This document shows positions 1 through 9,458 of a stretch of DNA of 64,000 nucleotides, piece after piece. Location: contig JANXYK010000066.1 of NCBI GenBank assembly GCA_025350055.1, positions 1 to 64,000 of the forward strand, in the 5' to 3' direction. The position numbers were made by a program, and so were the translations under genes. Source of the DNA: Gammaproteobacteria bacterium (GTDB lineage: Bacteria > Pseudomonadota > Gammaproteobacteria > Steroidobacterales > Steroidobacteraceae). Positions within the stretch are counted from its first letter, which is position 1. Each line of letters starts with the position of its first letter. The notes beneath the pieces are model-generated. The model searched no databases. It was not told the DNA's origin and worked only from the letters and a program-made list of their open reading frames with translations.

Positions 1-630
1 CGTGGGCTGGTAGGGTTCGCCACCCCAAAAGCCGATATTCGGCTCGTTCCACACTTCGAAATACCACTGCGCCACTTCCTCGATGCCATAGCGCTCGATC
101 AGGTGGCGCGCGAAGGCATCGAGCATGTCGTCCCACAGCGCGTAGCTCGAAGGCGGCGAGATATTGGGCTTGTACCAGAAGCCGAAGATCTTCTTGGGAT
201 CGGCTGCCATCTTCTGCGGCATGAAACTCAGCTCGACGAACGGACGCACACCCTCGGCCAGCAGGCCATCGTAGATCTGATCGACGTAGGAGAAGTTGTA
301 GACCGCCTTGCCGGCGGCATCGAGATCGAACAGGCCGATCTCATCGTGGAAGATGGCGTGGAAGCGCACGTAGCGGAAGTCGGTCACGCCCTTCACCAGG
401 CGCACGTCCTTGCGGTAGTCGTCGCGCAGCGCCAGCACGGCGCGACCCGAGCCAAACATCTGCTCCCAGTAGTGCGGAAAGGCGCTGCCCGCCGCCTTGG
501 CATCGACGCTGACCGTAACCGTAGTGCTGGCCGCGCTCGCGGTGGCAGCGCTCGCCGCCTGGGCGCCGAGCAGTGTGGCGCCTGCGCACAGCAGGGACGC
601 AAGCAGGTGACACAAGGTAGTGGGCTTCAT
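1..630 (-). CDS. GH39-type glycosidase (beta-xylosidase-like), 3' end outside window
   Basis: The first 210 residues of an exported glycoside hydrolase are visible; the stop lies beyond the window edge. Residues 1-28 form a signal peptide (MKP start, hydrophobic core, Ala-rich cleavage region). The mature part reads like a clan-A TIM barrel: an early FGSGRA segment and, near residues 196-201, the motif EVWNEPN, in which NEP carries the acid/base Glu typical of GH39/GH5-like enzymes. Family knowledge suggests a retaining beta-xylosidase or related glycosidase acting in the periplasm on plant-derived oligosaccharides. Another glycosidase gene lies just upstream on the same strand (660-2603). 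The exact GH family cannot be fixed without the C-terminal half. Confidence 0.75.
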   Translation of the reverse strand, partial: MKPTTLCHLLASLLCAGATLLGAQAASAATASAASTTVTVSVDAKAAGSAFPHYWEQMFGSGRAVLALRDDYRKDVRLVKGVTDFRYVRFHAIFHDEIGLFDLDAAGKAVYNFSYVDQIYDGLLAEGVRPFVELSFMPQKMAADPKKIFGFWYKPNISPPSSYALWDDMLDAFARHLIERYGIEEVAQWYFEVWNEPNIGFWGGEPYQPT

Positions 631-659
631 GGGTGGCAGGCTCCTGTCATGGGTCGAAT

Positions 660-2603
660 TCAACGCGCCGCCGGGCGGCAACTGGTCTGGCAGATGGCGT
701 GCGCAACGTAGCCAGCGGCGGTCGCGAAAGCGCGACCGGCGAAATCCATCTGCGCATTGGCGGGATCGATGCCTTCGGAAATGATGCCGGCATCCCAAGG
801 GCTCGCCAGCAGCAGCTGCTGCGCACGATCGTGCGAGCGCTTGAGCAGCAGCTCATCGGCGATCACCCACGAGGTGGTGAAGGGCAGGCGATAGCTGCCC
901 GGCAAGCCGTAGGGCTGGTCGGAGTAGGAATACTTGTAGTTGGGCGAATGCAACCAGTCGTAGGTGCGCGCGAACAGCGGGTCGGTCTCGGCGATGAAGC
1001 CGAGTGCGGGCAGCTTCATCAGCGAGCCCGGCGGAATATCGGTGGCGATGGAATCCTTGCCGTCGGTGGCCGATGCAAAGATGCTGCCGTTCGCACCTGG
1101 CGCCTGGTTGGTCACCGAGCGCGCCATGATTGCGCTATGCAGTGCCGTTGCGCGGCGCTGCATGTCGGCGGCGCTGGTCGCGTCCGGCAGGCGCTTGAAC
1201 AGGGCGGCGAGATCGTTGAGCGCGCGCCACACCAGTACGTTGTCGTAGGTGAGGAAGGGCAGCTGCTGGAATTCGTCCTGTGAATCCTGCAATGAGGAAT
1301 ACAGGCCGAGGTTCGCGTCGTAACGCCCCAGCAGCCGGTCGCGCAGGAAGTACAGCGCGTCGCGATGCGCCAGCAGGAAGGCCTGGTCATTGCGCGAGCG
1401 CATGTAGGCGCCCCAGGCGACTACCGGCGCCGCGGCTTCATCGAGCTGGAAGCCGTCTTCCAGCACCACGCCATCGATGAAGCGGCTGTGCGTGCCGGTG
1501 TTGCGCAGCTGCACGGTGAGCGCGTGATCGAGCGCGTCGCGCGCCATCTGCGGATCGAAATCAAGCAGGCCCGGAAAACTCCACAGCATCGCGTCGCGGT
1601 CCCAGTAGCCGGCCGACACGTAGTAGCGCGGGCTGCGCGAGGTGACCCCGACCAGCTGCTCGGTGTCGATGGTGCGGCCCCAGGCATAGAAGGCCGTGAA
1701 CAAGAAGTTGCGATTCATCAGCGTGTCGAGATCGGCGCGACCCGTCGTGCGGGCGCGCGCCGCGAGCCAGGCCGCGGTTTCCTCGATCATGGCCTCGGAC
1801 CCGTAACGATCGAGCATTTCACGCAGGCTCCGTGCGTTGTGCGCGGCGCTGAATTCCTCCACGCCTACTGCCAGCACGTACAGCGCCTCGGTCGATTCAC
1901 CGGGCTGCAGCACTGCCGTATGGACAGCATCCGCCTCGGGTGCGAGCGCGGTCGGCGGTCCGCCCGTGGTGGCGATGGAGCCCGGATGCACCAGTGCCCA
2001 GGCAAAGCGCGTATCGCTGGTGATGTAGCTGTAGACCTCGCCGGGCGACACCCAGGGCGCAGCGCCGATCGTACGCTCGCCGCGCAGTTCCACCGGAATG
2101 TAGGTGACGCGGCTGAGCGACCCGAAGGAAGAGCGCATGCCGAGCGAGACCGGTACGGCGACATTGCGATGGTTGGTCGCGCGCAGCCGGATGAACGCGG
2201 CGCGATAGCCATTGGGCGCGCAATAGGTGAGGGTGAGTTCCAGGCCGTCGGCATCCTGGCGCGCTTCGGGTATCCAGTACGCCAGCAGGCTCCACTGCAG
2301 GTCATGCAAGGGCAGGGCCTTGTCGTTGGCCTTGAAATACGGTTCGAGTACCGGGCGCGCGCCCGCGCCGCCGGGCTGCAGCAGGCCCCGCTCGCGCATC
2401 GAGAGCGCATTGAAGGTATTGAGTGCGCCATCGCTGACGCGGATGTCGGGCAGCGAGATCCATTCGTTGCCGGTGGCCAGGGCATCGCTGGGTTTCAGCG
2501 TCAGCGCAGTGCGCAGCGGAGCGGCGGCGGCCGCGTCATTCATGCAGACAAGGGCCGCAAGTATTGCCAACAGCAGGGTATGGAAGCGGTTGTGGGTGCA
2601 CAT
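660..2603 (-). CDS. exported glycoside hydrolase-like protein, six-hairpin (alpha/alpha)6 superfamily
   Basis: A 647-residue protein with an N-terminal signal peptide (hydrophobic LLLAILAAL, Ala-rich cleavage site near residue 27). Residues about 30-300 look like a beta-rich domain; residues about 300-640 look like an alpha-helical toroid, with the segment SAGYWDRDAMLWSFPG resembling the substrate-facing motifs of GH15/GH63/GH125-type enzymes and a later YSDQPYGLPGSYRLPF stretch. I infer hydrolysis of a glycosidic substrate in the periplasm, but the precise GH family is not identified. It lies 29 bp upstream of the GH39-type gene on the same strand, so the two are probably co-transcribed. Confidence 0.6.
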   Translation of the reverse strand: MCTHNRFHTLLLAILAALVCMNDAAAAAPLRTALTLKPSDALATGNEWISLPDIRVSDGALNTFNALSMRERGLLQPGGAGARPVLEPYFKANDKALPLHDLQWSLLAYWIPEARQDADGLELTLTYCAPNGYRAAFIRLRATNHRNVAVPVSLGMRSSFGSLSRVTYIPVELRGERTIGAAPWVSPGEVYSYITSDTRFAWALVHPGSIATTGGPPTALAPEADAVHTAVLQPGESTEALYVLAVGVEEFSAAHNARSLREMLDRYGSEAMIEETAAWLAARARTTGRADLDTLMNRNFLFTAFYAWGRTIDTEQLVGVTSRSPRYYVSAGYWDRDAMLWSFPGLLDFDPQMARDALDHALTVQLRNTGTHSRFIDGVVLEDGFQLDEAAAPVVAWGAYMRSRNDQAFLLAHRDALYFLRDRLLGRYDANLGLYSSLQDSQDEFQQLPFLTYDNVLVWRALNDLAALFKRLPDATSAADMQRRATALHSAIMARSVTNQAPGANGSIFASATDGKDSIATDIPPGSLMKLPALGFIAETDPLFARTYDWLHSPNYKYSYSDQPYGLPGSYRLPFTTSWVIADELLLKRSHDRAQQLLLASPWDAGIISEGIDPANAQMDFAGRAFATAAGYVAHAICQTSCRPAAR

Positions 2604-2642
2604 TTCGCGGGCGATTATGGCAGCTTCGGTTTACATTGCACC

Positions 2643-3431
2643 ATGTGCCTGATACTGGTTGCCTGGCGTGTGCACCCGCGATTCCCTTGCGTGCTGGCGG
2701 CGAATCGCGATGAATACTTCGGCCGACCCAGCGAGGAAGCGGATTGGTGGCCGGAGGGAAACATCCTGGCGGGCCGCGATCTGCAGGCGGGTGGCACCTG
2801 GCTGGGCGTGACGCGCAGCGGGCGTTTTGCGGCGCTGACGAATTACCGCGACCCCGCCGCCCATCTGCCGGACGCGCCCAGTCGTGGGTCATTGGTCGGT
2901 GACTTCCTGTCCGCATCATGGCCCACCGCGCAGGGTTTGCGCGAGCTGGCGCGCCGCGGCGAGCGTTGCAATGCCTATAACGTATTGTGCAGTGACGGGC
3001 AGACGCTGGGCATCCATGAGAGCACCACCCGCCAGTCACGCTTGCTGGAGCCCGGCCTGTACGCGCTCTCGAACCATCTGCTCGATACGCCCTGGCCCAA
3101 GGTACAGCGCGCCAAGTCGCGCTTGAGCGAGGCCCTGCTCACGCTCCCCAATGCTGCCTCGATGCTGGAGCTGTTGCGCGATTCGGAGCCGGCGCCTGAC
3201 GAACAGCTGCCCTTGACCGGTCTTAGCGTCGAACTGGAGCGCATGCTGTCCAGTGCCTTCGTGCGCGGACAGGACTACGGCACCCGCTGTTCGACCGTGC
3301 TGAGCATCGACGCCGAAGGCGCGGCCGTGTTTGCCGAGTGGTCCTGGGATGCTGCCGGTGCGCTCTCAGGGCTGGCGCGCTTCACTTTCCAGGCGCCGCC
3401 ACCCGGGGCCTTGCAGGGCGCGCACGAATGA
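2643..3431 (+). CDS. NRDE family protein (TANGO2-like)
   Basis: A 262-residue protein of the NRDE/TANGO2 family. It opens with MCLILVAW, has the Cys at position 2 expected of this Ntn-hydrolase-like fold, and shows the namesake NRDE motif in LAANRDEYF near residues 21-29, followed by GGTWLGV. An upstream in-frame extension exists, but MCLIL is the conserved family start. Family members are linked to heme or lipid handling in eukaryotes; the bacterial role is unknown. It is divergent from the glycosidase at 660-2603, with only 39 bp between the two starts. Confidence 0.85.
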   Translation: MCLILVAWRVHPRFPCVLAANRDEYFGRPSEEADWWPEGNILAGRDLQAGGTWLGVTRSGRFAALTNYRDPAAHLPDAPSRGSLVGDFLSASWPTAQGLRELARRGERCNAYNVLCSDGQTLGIHESTTRQSRLLEPGLYALSNHLLDTPWPKVQRAKSRLSEALLTLPNAASMLELLRDSEPAPDEQLPLTGLSVELERMLSSAFVRGQDYGTRCSTVLSIDAEGAAVFAEWSWDAAGALSGLARFTFQAPPPGALQGAHE

Positions 3432-3449
3432 GTAATCCTCTGGGATCTC

Positions 3450-3920
3450 ATGCGTAGCGCGATCTGGGCATTGGTGGCGGTAACACTCTCGGCCTGTGCA
3501 AGCACCGGCCCCGTGACCCGTTCTGCGCGGGCGCAGCAGAACACCGCAACCGTGCTGGCCTTCGTCGACATGATCTTCAACAAGCACGAGGTCGAGCGGG
3601 CCTTCAACCTGTATGTAGGTGCCGAGTATCGGCAGCACAATCCGATCGCCGCCGACGGTCGCGAGGCGGCCATCAAGGCGCTCACTTACTACACGCACGA
3701 GATGTTCCCGGAGCTGCTCGAAGAAGTGAAGCGCACCGTGGCGCAGGGCGATCTGGTGGCGGTGCATGCGCGTATGGTGCGCAATGCGGCCGACCGCGAG
3801 AGCGGCCGTGGCTGGGCGGTGGTTGATATCTTCAGGCTGGAGAAGGGCCGCATCGTCGAGCACTGGGATGTGGTGCAGGACGTGCCCGAGAAGGCCGCGA
3901 ACGACAATACGATGTTCTAG
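3450..3920 (+). CDS. SnoaL-like (NTF2 fold) lipoprotein
   Basis: A 156-residue protein with a lipoprotein signal: hydrophobic segment, then the lipobox LSAC with Cys16. The rest matches the SnoaL-like polyketide cyclase/NTF2 fold, with YRQHNP, an ELLEEVKRTVAQGD beta region and the closing VDIFRLEKGRIVEHWDVVQ typical of the family. Members bind small hydrophobic molecules; the catalytic role here is unknown. The gene follows the NRDE gene by 18 bp and converges on the PhyH gene, with one base between the stops. Confidence 0.85.
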   Translation: MRSAIWALVAVTLSACASTGPVTRSARAQQNTATVLAFVDMIFNKHEVERAFNLYVGAEYRQHNPIAADGREAAIKALTYYTHEMFPELLEEVKRTVAQGDLVAVHARMVRNAADRESGRGWAVVDIFRLEKGRIVEHWDVVQDVPEKAANDNTMF

Positions 3921-3921
3921 G

Positions 3922-4764
3922 TCAGCGCGGAGTCAGCGACTTCGCGCTGCGATCACGCTCTTCGGCCAGCCACACACCGGTATCCTCATTCGCGGCGAAG
4001 CGCCGCTGACCATACTCGCGGATGCTGCTGTCGGGCACCTTCACCAGCGGCGTGTAGCGCGGATGGTGCGATTCCTTGTAAGGGTCGTTGCGTGCTGCGT
4101 TGTAGCTGCAGATCATCGACCAGCGCGGATGTTGCGAACGGTTCTGGTCCGAGCGGTGCAGCGTGTTGCAATGGAAGTACACGGCATCGCCGGGCTCCAT
4201 CTCCACATGCACCAGCTCCAGGCGCTCGAGTGCCCGGTTCACATGCTCCCTGTCGGCGCCGGCCTGCTCGCCGCTCAACACATGATCGATGCGGCCCAGG
4301 TGCTGTGAGCCGCGCACTAACTGCAGGCAACCATTTTCGCGTGTGGCGCGATCGACCGCGATGAACACGCTTGCCATCAACGGATAGAGGATGCCGTTCT
4401 GGTACCAGTAACCGTAGTCCTGGTGCCAGGTCCAGGCGCCGCCGACCCGCGCGTCCTTCATGATCATCTTGGAGTGGTAGTGGTAGACCTCGCCACCCAG
4501 CAGTTTCTCCATCGAGCCCACGATGGACTGGCAGCGCGCGATCATGCCGTAGATGGTTTCGGTGGGATGATTCCACAGCGCCAGCCGCACGGTTCCGCCC
4601 TCGCCGTCATCGCGGCCGAAGGCGTGCTCATCGAGCACCCGATCGGCATGCGCGGCGCGCGCCAGCAGGCTCGTCTCCTCGGCATCGAGCATGCCGCGGA
4701 TCAGCACGTACCCATCCTGGTTGAAGGCGCTGACGGCCTCGTCGCCGATGATGCCCTGGGTCAT
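3922..4764 (-). CDS. phytanoyl-CoA dioxygenase (PhyH) family oxygenase
   Basis: A 280-residue protein of the PhyH family of Fe(II)/2-oxoglutarate oxygenases. The facial triad is visible: His114 and Asp116 in TWHQDYGYW, and a distal His in the HCNTLHRSDQN segment near residue 205, followed by Asn/Arg residues that often bind 2-oxoglutarate. The substrate cannot be read from sequence. The gene begins one base after the stop of the sugar-porter gene on the same strand, so translation is probably coupled and the substrate may be what the porter imports. Confidence 0.85.
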   Translation of the reverse strand: MTQGIIGDEAVSAFNQDGYVLIRGMLDAEETSLLARAAHADRVLDEHAFGRDDGEGGTVRLALWNHPTETIYGMIARCQSIVGSMEKLLGGEVYHYHSKMIMKDARVGGAWTWHQDYGYWYQNGILYPLMASVFIAVDRATRENGCLQLVRGSQHLGRIDHVLSGEQAGADREHVNRALERLELVHVEMEPGDAVYFHCNTLHRSDQNRSQHPRWSMICSYNAARNDPYKESHHPRYTPLVKVPDSSIREYGQRRFAANEDTGVWLAEERDRSAKSLTPR

Positions 4765-4765
4765 G

Positions 4766-6124
4766 TCAGCCTTCCTTCGAGAGCGGCACGCGGGTCCAGA
4801 ACTCTTCGATCTCCTCTAGCGGGCGGTTCTTGGTCTCCGGCACGTAGCGCATCGTGAACAGGGCCTGTGCGAGCGATACCGCGGCCAGGATGCCGAAGGT
4901 GGCCGCCTGGCCCAGGCGATGCAGTGCGGCCGGGAACAGCAGCACCACGATCGCATTGGCCACCCACTGCGTCAGCACCGGCACGATCATCGCAGTGCCG
5001 CGGATGTTGTTCGGAAAGATCTCGGGCACCAGCGTCCAGAACACCGGGCCGATGCAGGAACAGAAGCAGATCAGATACGCGAGTATCAGTACCAGCACCT
5101 GCGTGCCGTGGAATTGCCCGAGCAGTACGGCAACTGTGAGCGCGAGTAATGTGAGCGCCATGCCGAGCGAACCCACGATGTAGAGCGGTCGCCGCCCATA
5201 GCGATCGATGGTCCAGAAGGAAACCGCGGTGAATGCGAAGTTGGTGAGGCCGACCACGAAGGTCGAGAGCAGCGCGGCATCGAGTTGCCAGCCGGCCGAC
5301 TGGAAGATTGCCGGGGCGTAGTCGATCACGGTATTGATGCCGGAAAAATGGATCAGGATCGCCAGCCAGAACCCCACTACCAGCGCACGGCGGATGCCTG
5401 GCTGCAGCAGGTCACGCCAGGCGCCGCGCTGGGTGCGCAGTGACGCCGTGATTTCGCCCAGCGCGAACTCGGCACTGGCGCGGCCGCCGATGCGCTCGAG
5501 GATGGCGCGCGCCGCATCGGCACGGCCCGACATCACCAGGAAGCGCGGCGTTTCCGGTGCCAGCAACAGTAATCCCAGGAAGATCGCCGAGGGGATCACA
5601 CCGCTCATGAACATCCAGCGCCAGTTGTCCGGGCCCAGGTCGCGCAGCAGGTAGTTGATGCAATAGGAGGCCAGGATGCCGGTGACAATGGACATCTGGT
5701 AGAGCGTGCCCATGCGGCCACGCAAGGTGGGCGGCGAGATTTCCGATACGTACATCGGCGACACCAGCGAGACCGCGCCAACCGCGAGGCCACCGAGGAA
5801 GCGTGCCGCGAGGAAGCTGTGGAAGCTCCAGGCGAGCGCGGTGGCCGCCGAGGTCAATGCGAACAACACCGCCACCCACAGCAGGATGCGACGGCGTCCA
5901 TAGCGGTCAGTGATCCGCCCGGCTACTGCGGAGCCGATCACGCAACCGAACAGCAGCGAGCTGAAGGCCAGCCCCAGCCCCAGATCGCCGAGCCCGAATT
6001 GCCGGATCAGGAACGGACCCGCGCCGCTGATGATCGCGATGTCGAAACCGAACAACAGTCCGCCGATGGCGGCGGTCCCAGCCAGGAAAAGTACATAGCG
6101 CAGGTTGATGGTGCTGGTCACCAA
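4766..6124 (-). CDS. MFS sugar porter (sugar:H+ symporter)
   Basis: A 452-residue inner-membrane protein with about 12 predicted membrane segments. Sugar-porter signatures are present: GGLLFGFDIAIISGA in helix 1, GRITDRYGRRR after helix 2, RFLGGLAVG, and the C-terminal VPEIFPNNIRG followed by PETKNRPLEEIEE, as in XylE/GalP-type symporters. It probably imports a monosaccharide with protons; the substrate is not resolved. It is the first gene of a two-gene unit with the PhyH oxygenase, and glucokinase is divergent 77 bp away. Confidence 0.9.
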   Translation of the reverse strand: MVTSTINLRYVLFLAGTAAIGGLLFGFDIAIISGAGPFLIRQFGLGDLGLGLAFSSLLFGCVIGSAVAGRITDRYGRRRILLWVAVLFALTSAATALAWSFHSFLAARFLGGLAVGAVSLVSPMYVSEISPPTLRGRMGTLYQMSIVTGILASYCINYLLRDLGPDNWRWMFMSGVIPSAIFLGLLLLAPETPRFLVMSGRADAARAILERIGGRASAEFALGEITASLRTQRGAWRDLLQPGIRRALVVGFWLAILIHFSGINTVIDYAPAIFQSAGWQLDAALLSTFVVGLTNFAFTAVSFWTIDRYGRRPLYIVGSLGMALTLLALTVAVLLGQFHGTQVLVLILAYLICFCSCIGPVFWTLVPEIFPNNIRGTAMIVPVLTQWVANAIVVLLFPAALHRLGQAATFGILAAVSLAQALFTMRYVPETKNRPLEEIEEFWTRVPLSKEG

Positions 6125-6201
6125 GGCAGTGTGACAGCAGTTTCCGGCAGCGGCTAGCCGGGCGTGTCCACGCCTCGCGCCATAGGCGTAAACTTCAGTT
6201 C

Positions 6202-7203
6202 ATGAAAGCACACAGCCCTTCGAAGCACGAATCGATCCTGGTGGCCGATATCGGCGGCACCAACGCCCGTTTTGGTGTGTGGCACGAGAACACCCTGCAT
6301 TTCGAGCAAGTGCTCAAGTGTGCCAGTTACGCAGGTCCGGCCGCCGCGGCTGATAGGTACCTGCATGATCTGCGTGCCGCGCACAGCATTCCCGTGCCGC
6401 GCGTGGCCGCCTTCGCTGTTGCCGCGCCCCTGCTCAGCGATCGCGTCGCGCTCACCAACAATGGCTGGGATTTTTCCGCGGCCGAAACCCGCGCGACACT
6501 GGGTCTGGAACGGCTGATGTTCCTCAATGACTTCACGGCGCTGGCACTGGCGGTGCCCGAACTCAAGGCCGATGAACGCTACCAGGTGGGCGGTGGTGCG
6601 GCGCTCGCGTATGGCGCCATTGGCGTGATTGGTCCCGGCACCGGGCTCGGCGTGTCCGGGCTGTTGTGGAACGGCGGCCAATGCCTCGCGCTGCAGGGCG
6701 AGGGCGGTCACGCCACGTTGCCCCCGGTGGATGAGCGCGAGATGGCGGTGCTCAGCCGCATCCATCGCCTGTACTCGCACGTGTCTGCCGAGCGCATCCT
6801 GAGTGGTGACGGCCTGGAACTCCTGCATCGCACGCTGGCGCAGCTGGATGGCGTGCCGCCTGGCGAGCCCACCGCCGAGCAGATCACGCGCCAGGCCTGC
6901 GACGGCAGCGATCAGCGTTGCCGCGACACGGTGAACATGTTCTGCGGCTGGCTCGGTACGGTGGCCGGGAATCTCGCGCTCACGCTCAATGCGCGCGGCG
7001 GCGTGTACATCGGTGGCGGCATCGTGCCCAGGCTCGGGGATTTCTTCGCGACTTCACCGTTTCGCAGCCGCTTCGAGGCCAAGGGGCGCTATACGACCTT
7101 CCTCGCCTCGGTGCCGGTGTATGTGATCACCGCGAATTATCCGGCGCTCAATGGTTGCCTGCAGGCCTTCACGCACGCGAGTCCGCGTCTCGAAGCCCAG
7201 TAA
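6202..7203 (+). CDS. glk: glucokinase
   Basis: A 333-residue protein matching the bacterial Glk family (glucose + ATP to glucose-6-phosphate, cytosolic). The phosphate-binding segment VADIGGTNARFG lies near residues 12-23, the sugar-binding FLNDFTALALA near 111-121, GPGTGLGVSGL near 149, and EGGHATLPP with its sugar-contacting Glu near 171-179. It is a non-ROK glucokinase of normal length. It supplies glucose-6-phosphate, which is the substrate of the F420-dependent dehydrogenase encoded at 44.8 kb. It is divergent from the sugar-porter unit and converges on the bkd genes. Confidence 0.93.
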   Translation: MKAHSPSKHESILVADIGGTNARFGVWHENTLHFEQVLKCASYAGPAAAADRYLHDLRAAHSIPVPRVAAFAVAAPLLSDRVALTNNGWDFSAAETRATLGLERLMFLNDFTALALAVPELKADERYQVGGGAALAYGAIGVIGPGTGLGVSGLLWNGGQCLALQGEGGHATLPPVDEREMAVLSRIHRLYSHVSAERILSGDGLELLHRTLAQLDGVPPGEPTAEQITRQACDGSDQRCRDTVNMFCGWLGTVAGNLALTLNARGGVYIGGGIVPRLGDFFATSPFRSRFEAKGRYTTFLASVPVYVITANYPALNGCLQAFTHASPRLEAQ

Positions 7204-7221
7204 GGCTTCGCGCTGTCGGGT

Positions 7222-8436
7222 TCAGCCGCCCGGCATGAAGATGGTCGCCGGCTGCTCAAGCAGCTCGCGCATGGCCTGGATGAGTCCGGCCGCATCGGCG
7301 CCATCAACGAAGCGATGATCGAAGGATGATGAGAGATTCATCATCAGCCGGCTCTGCACCTGACCGTCGACGATCATCGGGCGCAACACGGCACGATTGA
7401 CGCCGATGATCGCGACCTCAGGCAGGTTGATGATCGGCGTGCTGGCAATACCGCCCAGCTTCCCCAGGCTGGTGACTGTGATGGTCGAGCCACTGAGTTC
7501 CTCGCGCCGCGCACTGCGATCGCGCGCTGCGCTCGTGACCCGCCCGATTTCCGCCGCCAGCGCGCGCAGCTCCAGGCGCTGCGCGTTGCGCACCACTGGC
7601 ACTTTCAATCCTTCGGCGGTCTGGGTGGCGATGCCTATATGCACTGCGCGATGGCGCAGCAACGTTTCGCGGGCGGCATCGTAGTGCGCATTGCATTGCG
7701 GGAAGCGCTGCAGTGCGCGCAGCAGCGCCGCGACGATGAAGGGCAGGTAACTCAAGGTGGCATCGGCAGGTCGCGCGGCAGCGTTGAGCTGTGCGCGCAG
7801 ACCCTGCAGCTGCGTGATATCCACTTCTTCCACGTAGGAGAAATGCGGAATGCTGCGCGCCGCCTCGCTCATACGCTGCGCGATCACGCGACGGATGCCG
7901 ATCACCGGGATCTCTTCGCTGCGCTCGTCATTCACAGCCACACTCGGTGCAGCCGGCGCTGCGGCGCGCGTGCTGAGATCCTCGGGCTGTATGCGCCCAC
8001 CCGGACCGCTGCCCGCGATCGCGCCCAGGTCAATGCCGGCCTCGAGCGCACGCCGGCGTGTCGCCGGTGAGGCACGCACTGGGCCGGCCGCTGCCGCTGC
8101 CGCAGCAGCGGTCGCCGCCGTCGACGGCGCAGTCTTCGGGGAACTCGCTGCCGCGCCGGCGTTGGCGGCCGTGGCAGGCGCGGCAGCGCCATTCGCGCCG
8201 GTGTCGAAGGTCGCAAGTTCGGCGCCCACGGCGATCATGTCGCCCGGCTTGCCATTGATACTAAGCACACGGCCACTGACGGGCGAGGGCACCTCGACCA
8301 CCGCCTTGTCGGTCGACATCTCGACCAGCGGCTGGTCTTCGGTCAGTACATCGCCAGGCTTCACATGCCAGGCGATGATCTCTGCCGACACCGTGCCTTC
8401 GCCCAGATCCGGTAACTTGAATGTATGTGTATTCAT
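7222..8436 (-). CDS. bkdB: 2-oxoacid dehydrogenase E2 (dihydrolipoamide acyltransferase)
   Basis: A 404-residue E2 component. One lipoyl domain occupies residues 1-80 with Lys44 in STDKAVVEV as the lipoylated lysine. An Ala-rich linker follows (about 85-120), then a peripheral-subunit-binding domain (ASPATRRRALE to GRIQPEDL) and the acyltransferase domain ending in SFDHRFVDGADAA, which holds the catalytic His and Asp. The complex converts branched-chain 2-oxoacids to acyl-CoA. The start ATG overlaps the E1beta stop as ATGA; longer upstream readings run into E1beta. No E3 gene is in the window. Confidence 0.92.
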   Translation of the reverse strand: MNTHTFKLPDLGEGTVSAEIIAWHVKPGDVLTEDQPLVEMSTDKAVVEVPSPVSGRVLSINGKPGDMIAVGAELATFDTGANGAAAPATAANAGAAASSPKTAPSTAATAAAAAAAAGPVRASPATRRRALEAGIDLGAIAGSGPGGRIQPEDLSTRAAAPAAPSVAVNDERSEEIPVIGIRRVIAQRMSEAARSIPHFSYVEEVDITQLQGLRAQLNAAARPADATLSYLPFIVAALLRALQRFPQCNAHYDAARETLLRHRAVHIGIATQTAEGLKVPVVRNAQRLELRALAAEIGRVTSAARDRSARREELSGSTITVTSLGKLGGIASTPIINLPEVAIIGVNRAVLRPMIVDGQVQSRLMMNLSSSFDHRFVDGADAAGLIQAMRELLEQPATIFMPGG

Positions 8437-9449
8437 CGGCCTTCCATGACAGCTTTGAGTGCCATCGCTACCCGCGCCTGACCGGGAAAATACTCCCATT
8501 CGAAGGCATGTGGATAGGGTGTATCCCAGCCGGCGACCCGCTGTATCGGCGCCTCGAGGTTCCAGAAGCAGTGCTCCATCACGGTGGCGGCCAGTTCGGC
8601 GCCGAAGCCCGCGAAGCGGGTGGCTTCGTGGGCGATCACGCAGCGACCGGTCTTGCACACCGAGCTGCACAGCGTATCGACATCCAGCGGCACGATGCTG
8701 CGCACGTCGATGATCTCGGCATCGAGCCCGGCCGCGGCGGCGGCTGCTTCGGCCACGTGCACCATGGTGCCGTAGGCGATCACCGTTACCTGGCTGCCGG
8801 CGCGCACGATCTCGGCGCGGCCGAAAGGCACGGTGTAATGCTCGATCGGCACTTCGCCCTTGGCATGCGTATTCCACGGCACCGCGGGCTTGGTCGGATC
8901 GCCATCGAAAGGGCCGTTGTACAGGCGCTTGGGCTCGAATAGGATCACCGGGTCGTCATCTTCAATGGCCGCGATCAGCAGGCCCTTGGCATCATAGGGA
9001 TTCGAGGGCATCGCGATTTTCAGGCCGCACACGTGCGCAAACAGCACTTCCGGGCTCTGCGAATGCGTCTGGCCGCCGCGGATGCCGCCGCCGCAGGGCA
9101 TGCGCACTGTGACCGGCGCATAGAACTCGCCGGCACTGCGATAGCGCAGCCGCGCCAGTTCGCTGACGATCTGGTCGTAGGCGGGATACACGTAGTCGGC
9201 GAACTGCACCTCGGCCACCGGCCGCAGCCCGTTCACGCCCATGCCGATCGCGGCCGCGATGATGCCGCCTTCGGCGATTGGCGTGTCGAGCACGCGCTGT
9301 TCACCGTACTTGCGCTGCAGTCCGTCGGTACAGCGGAACACGCCGCCGAAGAATCCGACATCCTGGCCCAGCACCACGACACTGGGATCGCGCCCCATGC
9401 TGATATCCATTGCGGAATTCAGCGCCTGGATCATGTTCATCTGCGCCAT
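8433..9449 (-). CDS. bkdA2: 2-oxoacid dehydrogenase E1 beta subunit
   Basis: A 338-residue transketolase-like beta subunit. It shows the conserved opening ALNSAMDISMGRDPSVVVLGQDVG, the cofactor/interface segment TPIAEGGIIAAAIGMG, a GGGIRGGQTHSQSPE stretch, and a C-terminal domain with AHEATRFAGFGAELAA. It pairs with E1alpha to form the thiamine-diphosphate decarboxylase of the branched-chain 2-oxoacid dehydrogenase. It starts 9 bp after E1alpha and overlaps E2 by 4 bp. Pyruvate specificity is possible but less likely, because the separate-subunit architecture with this E2 matches the bkd type. Confidence 0.9.
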   Translation of the reverse strand: MAQMNMIQALNSAMDISMGRDPSVVVLGQDVGFFGGVFRCTDGLQRKYGEQRVLDTPIAEGGIIAAAIGMGVNGLRPVAEVQFADYVYPAYDQIVSELARLRYRSAGEFYAPVTVRMPCGGGIRGGQTHSQSPEVLFAHVCGLKIAMPSNPYDAKGLLIAAIEDDDPVILFEPKRLYNGPFDGDPTKPAVPWNTHAKGEVPIEHYTVPFGRAEIVRAGSQVTVIAYGTMVHVAEAAAAAAGLDAEIIDVRSIVPLDVDTLCSSVCKTGRCVIAHEATRFAGFGAELAATVMEHCFWNLEAPIQRVAGWDTPYPHAFEWEYFPGQARVAMALKAVMEGR

Positions 9450-9458
9450 GGCGTGCCC